Assembly (NCBI GenBank): GCA_017515945.1
Contig: JAFWDX010000249.1
Span: forward strand, 1 to 8,030
DNA length: 8,030 bases
Reading direction: 5' to 3'
DNA from: Blautia sp.
GTDB lineage: Bacteria > Bacillota > Clostridia > Lachnospirales > Lachnospiraceae
Below are positions 1 through 6,269 of the stretch, piece after piece (position 1 is the stretch's first letter; each line of letters begins with the position of its first letter). The translations under genes and the position numbers were made by a program. The notes under the pieces are model-generated. The model was not told the origin of the DNA. It saw only the letters and a list, made by a program, of their open reading frames with translations, and searched no databases.

Positions 1-30
1 CCACACAGAGAACCGTCCCCTGTGTGGTTC
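1..30. repeat. Palindromic repeat element downstream of rnfB, sharing its core with the right-edge array
   Basis: CCACACAG at 1-8 is the exact reverse complement of CTGTGTGG at 20-27, giving an 8-bp stem with an 11-base loop. A second, mutually exclusive pairing is GAACC (10-14) with GGTTC (26-30). The element starts 16 bases past the rnfB stop codon and is cut by the window edge. Its segment GTCCCCTGTGTGG (15-27) is identical to the core of the 15-bp tandem array at 7936-8030. It could act as a 3' end stabiliser or terminator for the rnf transcript, but no T-run is visible. I infer a dispersed REP-like intergenic repeat; mobility is not shown. Confidence 0.6.
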
Positions 31-45
31 CGGACCCCATTTCAA

Positions 46-849
46 TCAGTGCATGGTAATGATCTTAGCCGGACATTTCGCGGCACATTTCCCGCATCCG
101 ACACATTTTTCATAATCGATCACAGCCAGATTGTTCGTTACCGTGATGGCGCCATGCTCACACTGCTTCACACAGACTCCGCAGCCTCTGCAGCCTGCGT
201 CGCACTGGGTCTTGAGCACAGGGAACCTCTCCGTATTGCTGCACTGGACCGTATAGGACGCTTTCGCGGGAATGATGTCGATCAGGTGCTGCGGGCACAC
301 GGACGCGCACATACCGCAGGCTACGCACTTGCTCCGGTCCACAGCCGCGATCCCGTCCACGATGTGGATCGCGTCAAACTGACAGACTCTCGTACAGTCG
401 CCCTGGCCAAAACATCCCTGCGTGCAGTACTTCTCTCCCCGTCCGGGGACAGCCGCAAACGCCTCGCAGGTGCGCAGGCCGGATATATTGGATTTGCGTT
501 TTGCCTTGTCACAGGTACCGGCGCAGCGCACGAAGGCAACCTTCCTGTCCGCTTCTTCACCGGCATCCACGCCCATGATGGCGGAGATCTGCTCAGCCAC
601 CGAGGCTCCGCCTACCGGACAGGCATTGGCCGGCGCCTCGCCCTTTGCGATGGCCGCCGCCACCGCGTCACAGCCCGCGTAGCCACAGGCGCCGCAGTTG
701 TTACCCGGCAGGACTGCCCTTACGTCGATTTCCTTCTGGTCCACCTCCACGGCAAAGGTCTTGCCGGCATAGACCAGGAGCACACCGATCAGGAAGCCGA
801 TCACGCCAAGCACGATCACCGTTGTTATGATCATAGATATGTCGTTCAT
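46..849 (-). CDS. rnfB: Rnf complex subunit B, multi-cluster ferredoxin-like protein
   Basis: RnfB is the iron-sulfur subunit thought to accept electrons from reduced ferredoxin and pass them into the membrane part of the Rnf complex. The 267-residue protein begins with one membrane anchor (about residues 6-28). A Fes-type domain follows, with Cys52, Cys55, Cys60 and Cys77. Further cysteine groups are Cys142/146/152/156, the ferredoxin motif Cys175/178/181/185, Cys216/220/223/226/230 and a C-terminal ferredoxin motif Cys249/252/255/259. With Cys109, Cys113, Cys128 and Cys203 the total is 25 cysteines, enough for up to six [4Fe-4S] clusters. This is the long clostridial form. The ATG at 849 follows an AAAGGAGG site that overlaps the end of rnfA, leaving a 16-base gap. 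It is the last gene of the operon. The call rests on the cysteine pattern and on gene order. Confidence 0.96.
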   Translation of the reverse strand: MNDISMIITTVIVLGVIGFLIGVLLVYAGKTFAVEVDQKEIDVRAVLPGNNCGACGYAGCDAVAAAIAKGEAPANACPVGGASVAEQISAIMGVDAGEEADRKVAFVRCAGTCDKAKRKSNISGLRTCEAFAAVPGRGEKYCTQGCFGQGDCTRVCQFDAIHIVDGIAAVDRSKCVACGMCASVCPQHLIDIIPAKASYTVQCSNTERFPVLKTQCDAGCRGCGVCVKQCEHGAITVTNNLAVIDYEKCVGCGKCAAKCPAKIITMH

Positions 850-865
850 TTATTCTCCGCCTCCT

Positions 866-1441
866 TTAACCCAGACTGCCGAATCCGTAGAAGGCAATGC
901 CCATCAGCGCCGCGCAGAAAAGCACGATCGGAGCTCCCTTGACCGGACCCGGGATGTCATTGTCCTCGATCCTCTCACGGATGGTAGCGAGCAGGACAAT
1001 GGCGATGGTAAAGCCCAGAGCCGTACCGAAACCGGCCGCCACACTTTCAAAAAAGTTGTATCCGTCCGTGACATTGTTCAGAGCCACGCCAAGGACAGCA
1101 CAGTTCGTAGTGATCAGAGGCAGGTAGATACCCAGAGCCTCATGAATAGCCGGAGATGTTTTCTTGAGAAACATTTCCACGACCTGCACCAGTGCGGCTA
1201 TGACGAGTATGAAAACAATGGTCTGCAGATATTCCAGGTTAAGGGGCTTCAGGATCAGCGTATACAGCAGGTTCGCTATGGCCGATGCAATGGTAATGAC
1301 GAAAATAACCGCTCCGCCCAGACTGGCAGAGGTTTTGATCTTGTTGGAAACCCCGAGGAAGGAACAGATCCCCAGGAACTGGCTCAGAACGACGTTGTCG
1401 ATCAGGGCCGCTGTCATGACGATGACCATCAGAGAAGTCAT
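866..1441 (-). CDS. rnfA: Rnf complex subunit A, integral membrane protein
   Basis: RnfA is one of two homologous membrane subunits of Rnf (RnfA and RnfE, equivalent to NqrE and NqrD). They pack in inverted topology and are known to hold an intramembrane [2Fe-2S] cluster between them. The 191-residue protein is nearly all hydrophobic, with about six membrane segments. The family signature is visible as NNV-like LIDNVVLSQFLGIC near the N-terminus and TTNCAVLG at 111-118. Cys26 and Cys114 are the expected cluster ligands. The ATG overlaps the rnfE stop codon in an ATGA (1438-1441), which suggests translational coupling, and an AGGAGG lies just upstream inside rnfE. Length is normal for the family. 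Confidence 0.96.
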   Translation of the reverse strand: MTSLMVIVMTAALIDNVVLSQFLGICSFLGVSNKIKTSASLGGAVIFVITIASAIANLLYTLILKPLNLEYLQTIVFILVIAALVQVVEMFLKKTSPAIHEALGIYLPLITTNCAVLGVALNNVTDGYNFFESVAAGFGTALGFTIAIVLLATIRERIEDNDIPGPVKGAPIVLFCAALMGIAFYGFGSLG

Positions 1442-2133
1442 GCCTTTGCCTCCTTTCCGGCGTTGCCATCTTTGTTATGTTCTTCATTTTTCGCGCAGGT
1501 CGCGCAGCAGCCGTCGCAGCCCTCGACCTTTTCGTTGGCCTTTGTGGACATGCCGACGGCATTCATCACCATGACCAGCATGCCGAGGACAAGGAATGCG
1601 CCCGGTGCCTTGACCAGTACGCCCATGGGTTCATAGAAATCCGGCATGACCTGTCTGCCCATGACGGTTCCCGCGCCGAGGATCTCGCGGAAAAAGCCCA
1701 GCAGTGCGAGTCCTACGGTAAAACCGATGCCCATGCCCAATCCGTCAAAGGCGGATTCCAGCGGGCCGTTCTTGGAGGCATAGGCCTCCGCGCGGCCGAG
1801 GATGATGCAGTTGACGACGATCAGCGGGATATACACGCCGAGGGCCGCATTGATCTCCACGAAATAGGCTTTCATGATCAGCTCGACGATCGTGACGAAG
1901 GACGCCACGATGACGATATAGGCCGGCAGACGGACCTCATCCGGGATCACCTTGCGCAGCAGCGAGATGACGATATTGGAGATCACCAGGACGGCCAGGG
2001 TGGAGACGCCCATTCCCACCGCATTCGACAGCGATGTGGTGACGGCCAGCGTGGGACACATGCCCAGCATGAGCACAAAGGTCGGGTTCTCCTTTACGAT
2101 ACCATTATAAAGTCTTTCCAGGCATTTGTTCAT
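1438..2133 (-). CDS. rnfE: Rnf complex subunit E with a cysteine-rich C-terminal tail
   Basis: RnfE is the membrane partner of RnfA in the ion-translocating core of Rnf. The 231-residue protein has about six membrane helices over residues 15-195. Conserved motifs include NPTFVLMLGMCPTLAV with Cys26, and VNCIILGRAEA with Cys109; these two cysteines are the expected [2Fe-2S] ligands shared with RnfA. After the last helix there is a hydrophilic tail of about 35 residues carrying C-x2-CC-x2-C (Cys206, 209, 210 and 213) and ending in a Lys/Glu/Asn-rich stretch. The tail is not needed for the conserved fold, and its role is unknown. The ATG at 2133 has an AAGGAGGT site and lies 18 bases after the rnfD-rnfG fusion gene. 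Confidence 0.95.
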   Translation of the reverse strand: MNKCLERLYNGIVKENPTFVLMLGMCPTLAVTTSLSNAVGMGVSTLAVLVISNIVISLLRKVIPDEVRLPAYIVIVASFVTIVELIMKAYFVEINAALGVYIPLIVVNCIILGRAEAYASKNGPLESAFDGLGMGIGFTVGLALLGFFREILGAGTVMGRQVMPDFYEPMGVLVKAPGAFLVLGMLVMVMNAVGMSTKANEKVEGCDGCCATCAKNEEHNKDGNAGKEAKA

Positions 2134-2151
2134 TTTATGACCTCCTTCCCG

Positions 2152-3723
2152 TTATGCCAGATTGGTGTGATAGAAATCCAGGGCGGCATTCACGGCGTTC
2201 ACGACAGCGCCGGAGGTTGTGGACGCGCCGGAGATACTGTCGATCTCTTCGTCTGATGAAGCGCCTCCGCTCTTGAGCAGGGTAAACTGATCCACCTGTT
2301 TGCCGGCGAACTGGCTCTTCCAGTCAGGTTCATCTACACGCATGCCCATGCCGGCAGTCTCTGCCAGGACCGTAAAGGCGATGCCTTGTACAGTTCCGTC
2401 AGCTGAAATACCGACGCTCTGCGTGATTTCTCCTTCGAAGCCTTCCATCGTCGTGACGCTGAGCGCATAACCGATGGTCTCACCGGAAGCATCCTTACCG
2501 GCGACCACTTCGTTGATCATGACCTTGCCGAATGCACCGTCCGCGTAATAATCAGATGCTGCAGCCGCCTCCTCGACTTTCGCGGTGACCGCGTCGTCAT
2601 ATTCAAAGGATTCCGCTTCAGGCAGTACAGCCTCAAAGGCAGCCAGATTGGCCGCAAGCTGGTTTTCCGCGATGGTCGGAGCGGTCAGATAGTTGACGCC
2701 CGCGAGCGCGCCGCCTGTCAGCAGGGCGATCAGCATGAGGATGAGAGCGGATTTCGGGATATTGATCCGGCCGTTCTGGTCGTCATCCAGCAGGTACTGG
2801 ACATTCCGGCCGATGCCAAAGGGTCTGGGGATGATGACCAGATCGATCAGCGGCACCAGCAGGTTGGCAATGATGATCGCGTAGGTCATGCTGTCGGCCA
2901 TGTTTCCGAATACACGGAACACGGCTGCCAGAGCACCTACAAAAATGCCGTAGAGGGCCTGTCCCCAGGCCGAGATCGGGCTGGTGACCGGATCCGTCGC
3001 CATAAAGAATACGCCGAGGATCAGTCCGCCGCCGCAGATATGGGCTGCCAGGAACTGCGGATCAAAGCCTTTTCCGCCAAGCACGCCCATGAAAAAGGCA
3101 AAGCTGAGCACGCCGCAGATGGGGATCTGCCAGGTGATCGTGCCCTTGATCAGGAGGAACAGACCGCCGATCAGCAGGCAAATGATGCTGATGCCGATAT
3201 GTCCGTCCACAAAGCCGAGGAGCATTTTGGTCGTATTGACGCTGCCGCCGGTCTTGAGCACGGCCAGCGGTGTCGCGGAGGATGTGCCGTCCACGCTGTA
3301 GTTCGTCATCAGAGTGCCGAAAGAGATCAGCAGGAAGGCTCTGGCCGCCAGGGCCGGGTTCATGAAATTCTGTCCCAGGCCGCCGAAAAAGCATTTCACA
3401 AAGAGAATACCGAACATGCTTCCCACCACGGGGATAAAGATCGGAACGGTGGGCGGCAGGACCAGCGCCAGCAGCAGGCCGGTCACTACGGCGGAGCCGT
3501 CCCACAGAGAATTCTTCCTGTGGGTGATGCGGTCAAACACATACTCTGTGACCATCGCGGAAAGGATGGATGCCACGACGATGATCAGAGAATGGAGTCC
3601 GAAATGAGCCACGCCGAACACGGTGACCGGGATCAGGGCGAGGATCACATTGTACATTTCGTGAAGGGTATCATGCTCTGTGCGCGCATGGGGGTTTGAG
3701 GAAACATTCAGTAAATTGCTCAT
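2152..3723 (-). CDS. Fused RnfD-RnfG subunit with two covalent-FMN sites
   Basis: One 523-residue open frame covers two subunits that are normally separate. Residues 1 to about 308 are RnfD, a multi-spanning membrane protein with the motifs LWDGSAVVTGLLLALVLP (73-90) and NPALAARAF (122-130). The flavinylation motif DGTSSAT ends at Thr151, the predicted FMN acceptor. RnfD-like sequence ends at PRPFGIGRN (300-308), which is where free RnfD proteins end. A linker of about 15 polar residues follows. Residues about 325-523 are RnfG: a membrane helix (326-343), the usual TAPTIAENQ stretch, then an FMN-binding domain with DSISGAS (495-501), Ser501 being the predicted acceptor. The linker shows no stop codon, no in-frame ATG at the RnfG boundary and no ribosome site. 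The start overlaps the rnfC stop as ATGA (3720-3723), with AAGGAGGGG upstream. A sequencing error that removed a stop codon cannot be excluded but seems unlikely. Confidence 0.93.
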   Translation of the reverse strand: MSNLLNVSSNPHARTEHDTLHEMYNVILALIPVTVFGVAHFGLHSLIIVVASILSAMVTEYVFDRITHRKNSLWDGSAVVTGLLLALVLPPTVPIFIPVVGSMFGILFVKCFFGGLGQNFMNPALAARAFLLISFGTLMTNYSVDGTSSATPLAVLKTGGSVNTTKMLLGFVDGHIGISIICLLIGGLFLLIKGTITWQIPICGVLSFAFFMGVLGGKGFDPQFLAAHICGGGLILGVFFMATDPVTSPISAWGQALYGIFVGALAAVFRVFGNMADSMTYAIIIANLLVPLIDLVIIPRPFGIGRNVQYLLDDDQNGRINIPKSALILMLIALLTGGALAGVNYLTAPTIAENQLAANLAAFEAVLPEAESFEYDDAVTAKVEEAAAASDYYADGAFGKVMINEVVAGKDASGETIGYALSVTTMEGFEGEITQSVGISADGTVQGIAFTVLAETAGMGMRVDEPDWKSQFAGKQVDQFTLLKSGGASSDEEIDSISGASTTSGAVVNAVNAALDFYHTNLA

Positions 3724-5069
3724 GCCTTCCCCTCCTTATTTGCTTCGTGTTCTCTCTTCCACGCCATCGCCGCCGGTTTCGTCTGGGCGAAAAGCTGCGT
3801 CAGCGGACGCTTTGCCGGACATGTGTAGGTACAGCAGCCGCAGGCGATGCAGTCCGTGCCATGGAATTTTACATAGCGTTCATAGTTCTTTTTCTCGGCC
3901 GCTTCCGACATCTGCTGGGGCAGCAGGCCCATCGGGCAGACTCTCGTGCAGCGTCCGCAGCGGATGCAGTTGGTCCCGAAGCGTTCGGACTCCTCCACCG
4001 GGTCCGTCATCATGCAGGTGATGGCGTTGTTCGTCTTTACCAGCGGAACTCCGGTATCCGAAAGAGCCAGGCCCATCATGGGACCGCCCAGATAGATCTT
4101 TTTCACTCCGTCCTTCAGTCCGCAGTGCTCCAGCAGCTCCTGTACGCTGGTGCCCAGCCTGACCTTGAAATTGCCGGGGCGCTCGACGCCGTCTCCCGTC
4201 ACGGTAAGGCCTTTTTCCATCAGCGGCTCGTTAAAGGCCACCGCACGGTAAATGGCGCTGATCGTCGTGACGTTGTCCACGACGCAGCCCAGATCCGCGG
4301 GAAGTGAACCGGACGGCATGTACTTGTGCGTAACGGCATGCACGAGATTGCGCTCAGAGCCCTGCGGATATTTTACCTTGAGTACGAGAACAGAGAGCCT
4401 GTCGTCACCGGACACGGCCTTTTTCATGATCTTGATGGCTTCGGGCTTGTTGGCCTCGATGGCAATGACGCCATTTGCCTTCGGGAAAAGCCGGAGGATC
4501 AGCTTCATGCCTTCGATGATCTCCTCGGGGCGCTCCACCATCAGCCTGTCGTCGCAGGTGATCCCGGGTTCGCACTCCGCGCCATTCGCGATAAAGTACT
4601 GGATAGCGGACGGATTCTTGGGAGCCAGCTTCACATGGGTGGGAAAACCGGCGCCGCCCAGACCTACGATACCGGCCCATTTGATCTTGTCCAGGATCTG
4701 CGGTCCTGTGAGATCCGCATAATCGCAGGCAGTCCCCACACCGGGTGCAGGCGTATACTGGCCGTCGTTGTCGATGATAATACATGGCGTCTGGATTCCG
4801 GCACCACTCAGGTGATGGTCCACCGCCTTTACCTTGCCCGAACATGCGCTGTAGATGTTGGCGGACACAAATCCGTCCGCCTGCGCGATCAGCTGGCCGG
4901 CCAGTACCTCATCGCCCTTTTTTACAACGGGCGCGGCCGGTTTGCCGATGTGCTGTCCGAGGGGATAAACCATCTCCTGCCGGGCAAGGAAGGGGGTGAG
5001 GGCCATGTCTCGGGTCAGCTCCTTGTTACCGGCAGGGTGAACCCCGCCTCTGAATGAGTAGATTCCCAT
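3720..5069 (-). CDS. rnfC: Rnf complex subunit C, NAD(H)-binding iron-sulfur flavoprotein
   Basis: RnfC is the peripheral cytoplasmic subunit where NAD+ is reduced (or NADH oxidised) in the ferredoxin:NAD+ oxidoreductase. The 449-residue protein starts with the typical FRGGVHP (6-12). It has a biotinyl-lipoyl-like segment over about 45-80 and the nucleotide/FMN-binding glycine motif GLGGAGFPTH at 136-145. The sequence NGAECEPGIT (162-171) is also characteristic. Two [4Fe-4S] motifs close the protein: Cys368/371/374/378 and Cys407/410/413/417, with an extra Cys412. It lacks the long alanine-rich C-terminal extension of many proteobacterial RnfC proteins, as is usual in Clostridia. The start at 5069 has a GAAGGAGAGG site about 6 bases upstream. 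It is the first gene of the operon and faces away from apbE. Confidence 0.96.
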   Translation of the reverse strand: MGIYSFRGGVHPAGNKELTRDMALTPFLARQEMVYPLGQHIGKPAAPVVKKGDEVLAGQLIAQADGFVSANIYSACSGKVKAVDHHLSGAGIQTPCIIIDNDGQYTPAPGVGTACDYADLTGPQILDKIKWAGIVGLGGAGFPTHVKLAPKNPSAIQYFIANGAECEPGITCDDRLMVERPEEIIEGMKLILRLFPKANGVIAIEANKPEAIKIMKKAVSGDDRLSVLVLKVKYPQGSERNLVHAVTHKYMPSGSLPADLGCVVDNVTTISAIYRAVAFNEPLMEKGLTVTGDGVERPGNFKVRLGTSVQELLEHCGLKDGVKKIYLGGPMMGLALSDTGVPLVKTNNAITCMMTDPVEESERFGTNCIRCGRCTRVCPMGLLPQQMSEAAEKKNYERYVKFHGTDCIACGCCTYTCPAKRPLTQLFAQTKPAAMAWKREHEANKEGKA

Positions 5070-5083
5070 AGTTTCCTCTCCTT

Positions 5084-5116
5084 CATGAGTCTTTTATGTG
5101 TCTTTCATGTGTCTTT
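5084..5116. repeat. Three tandem 11-bp repeats in the rnf leader
   Basis: CATGAGTCTTT (5084-5094), TATGTGTCTTT (5095-5105) and CATGTGTCTTT (5106-5116) are contiguous and differ from one another at one or two positions. On the rnf strand the unit reads AAAGACACATG. They lie between the candidate rnf -10 and the rnfC ribosome binding site. The period is close to one helical turn, which would place protein contacts on one face of DNA, or repeat a motif in the leader RNA. No regulator is identified. Confidence 0.75.
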
Positions 5117-5126
5117 AAGTGAATGA

Positions 5127-5132
5127 ATCATA
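5127..5132 (-). promoter_or_regulatory. Candidate -10 element of the rnf operon promoter
   Basis: On the minus strand TATGAT matches the sigma-A -10 consensus at five of six positions. It would start transcription near 5120, giving an rnfC leader of about 50 bases that contains the three 11-bp repeats. No convincing -35 hexamer is found at 16-18 bases; the spacer is an A-run that could act as an UP-like or curved segment. This is a weak call. Confidence 0.35.
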
Positions 5133-5150
5133 GTCGTTTCAGTTTTTTTG

Positions 5151-5168
5151 TGGTATACTGACTGTCAG
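5151..5168 (+). promoter_or_regulatory. Candidate extended -10 promoter of apbE with overlapping palindrome
   Basis: TGG precedes TATACT (5154-5159), forming an extended -10 (TGnTATACT). Transcription would start near 5166, about 35 bases before the apbE ATG. The -35 position is poor, which extended -10 promoters tolerate. CTGAC-T-GTCAG (5158-5168) is an 11-base palindrome covering the end of the -10 and the expected start site. It could be an operator, but it is short and may be chance. Confidence 0.5.
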
Positions 5169-5183
5169 ATTTGGAAAATCGCA

Positions 5184-5189
5184 AAGGAG
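5184..5189 (+). promoter_or_regulatory. Ribosome binding site that decides the apbE start
   Basis: AAGGAG lies 11 bases before the ATG at 5201. A longer frame could begin at a TTG at 5171, but that codon would lie upstream of this site, has no ribosome site of its own, and would put charged residues in front of the signal peptide. I therefore chose the ATG. Confidence 0.75.
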
Positions 5190-5200
5190 TACGTCTAATT

Positions 5201-6256
5201 ATGAAAAAAATCAGCCTGACACTGATATGCTGCAGTCTGCTTCTTGCTTTGTCTCCTTCAGGTCTGCGGCCGGTCTGCGCCGCCGTATCTGATCCGGAAG
5301 CCCAGGAAGTTGAAAAACGTTATGTCGACAGCATGGATACGTTCATAACGCTGACCGCATATGGCAGCATGCGTACACATGCCCTGGACCTGGCCGAGGC
5401 CGAGATCCTGCGGCTGAACGACCTTTTAAGTACCGGACTTACAGACAGTGAGATATCTCTCGTCAATACAGAAGGCTCATCGGTTCTTTCCCCTGATACC
5501 GCGCAGATCGTTGAAAAAGCGCTTGCACTGTATGAGGACACGGACGGACTGTTTGACATCACCGTCTATCCGCTGATGCAGCTCTGGGGATTCACGACAA
5601 AGGAATATCACGTCCCGTCTGAGGATGAACTCTCTCAGACACTCGGCCGGATCGGCTCAGACCGGCTGACCTATGACAGCGAAACACGTCGTCTGTCTCT
5701 CGGCGAGGGCCAGCTCATCGACCTGGGAGGGATCGCCAAAGGATATGCCTCCGGCAGGATCATGGATATCTGGCGTCAGATCGGTCTGGAGTCCGGTATG
5801 GTATCCCTCGGTGGGAACGTCCACTGCCTGAACGTCAAACCGAACGGAGCAGAATGGGTCATCGCGATCCGTGATCCCTTTGGAAGCGAGGCAGACTTTG
5901 CCGCCACCATGAAGATCAATGATCGTTCCGTCATCACCTCCGGCGGTTATGAGCGCTATTTTATCGATGAAGCAACCGGAAAAAAATATCAGCATATCAT
6001 GGATCCCCGTACAGGCCTCCCCGTAGACAATGATCTGGCAAGCGTTTCCATCATATCAAAGGATGGCATGCTTGGGGACGGACTGAGCACATCGCTGTAC
6101 ATCATGGGGCTGGAAGGAGCCGTCGACTATTGGCGCGGCCACTGTGACGAGTTTGAGATGATTCTGATCGGGCAGGACGGTACACTGTATGTGACCGAAG
6201 GCCTCACAGATCTCATGCTGACTCCTGAGGATTTTGAAATCCTGACAGTGCAGTAA
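5201..6256 (+). CDS. apbE: ApbE family FAD:protein FMN transferase
   Basis: ApbE proteins use FAD and Mg2+ to attach FMN through a phosphodiester bond to Thr or Ser in the Dxx(S/T)GA(T/S)-type motif of Rnf, Nqr and other extracytoplasmic flavoproteins. From the ATG the protein has 351 residues. A signal peptide or anchor covers about residues 1-28 (Lys-Lys, a hydrophobic core, then a VCAA region), so it acts outside the membrane. Family motifs in order are MDTFITLTAYG (45-55), LFDITVYPLMQLWGF (117-131), IDLGGIAKGYA (173-183), SLGGNVH (202-208), TSGGYERYF (246-254), HIMDPRTGLPV (265-275) and GDGLSTSLYIMG (292-303). Asp293 and Thr297 fall at the usual metal-site region. The length is typical. 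It is transcribed away from the rnf operon, whose RnfD and RnfG parts are its expected substrates. A perfect lipobox is not seen. Confidence 0.94.
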   Translation: MKKISLTLICCSLLLALSPSGLRPVCAAVSDPEAQEVEKRYVDSMDTFITLTAYGSMRTHALDLAEAEILRLNDLLSTGLTDSEISLVNTEGSSVLSPDTAQIVEKALALYEDTDGLFDITVYPLMQLWGFTTKEYHVPSEDELSQTLGRIGSDRLTYDSETRRLSLGEGQLIDLGGIAKGYASGRIMDIWRQIGLESGMVSLGGNVHCLNVKPNGAEWVIAIRDPFGSEADFAATMKINDRSVITSGGYERYFIDEATGKKYQHIMDPRTGLPVDNDLASVSIISKDGMLGDGLSTSLYIMGLEGAVDYWRGHCDEFEMILIGQDGTLYVTEGLTDLMLTPEDFEILTVQ

Positions 6257-6269
6257 CTGTCGGTTACTG
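6251..6269 (+). other. Weak hairpin over the apbE stop codon
   Basis: CAGTAAC (6251-6257) pairs with GTTACTG (6263-6269) around a 5-base loop, and the apbE stop codon lies inside the left arm. A competing pairing is GACAGT (6244-6249) with ACTGTC (6256-6261). No T-run follows, so this is not a standard intrinsic terminator. No better apbE terminator was found. Confidence 0.3.

Noticed and set aside
22..942. A 306-codon plus-strand open frame opposite rnfB, and similar long frames opposite rnfA, rnfE, rnfDG and rnfC
   Set aside because: They are antisense shadows of GC-rich conserved genes, have no ribosome sites and give low-complexity Arg/His/Asp-rich sequence without recognisable domains.
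5070..5170. FMN riboswitch or Rex operator controlling rnf
   Set aside because: The leader is too short and unstructured for an FMN riboswitch, and no TTGTGAA-type inverted repeat resembling a Rex site is present.
5171..5200. TTG at 5171 as the apbE start
   Set aside because: The clear AAGGAG site at 5184-5189 lies downstream of it, and the ATG at 5201 begins a proper signal peptide.
5226..5280. Lipoprotein signal on ApbE (Cys10/Cys11 or Cys26)
   Set aside because: Neither cysteine has a good lipobox before it; a normal signal peptide or an uncleaved anchor fits better.
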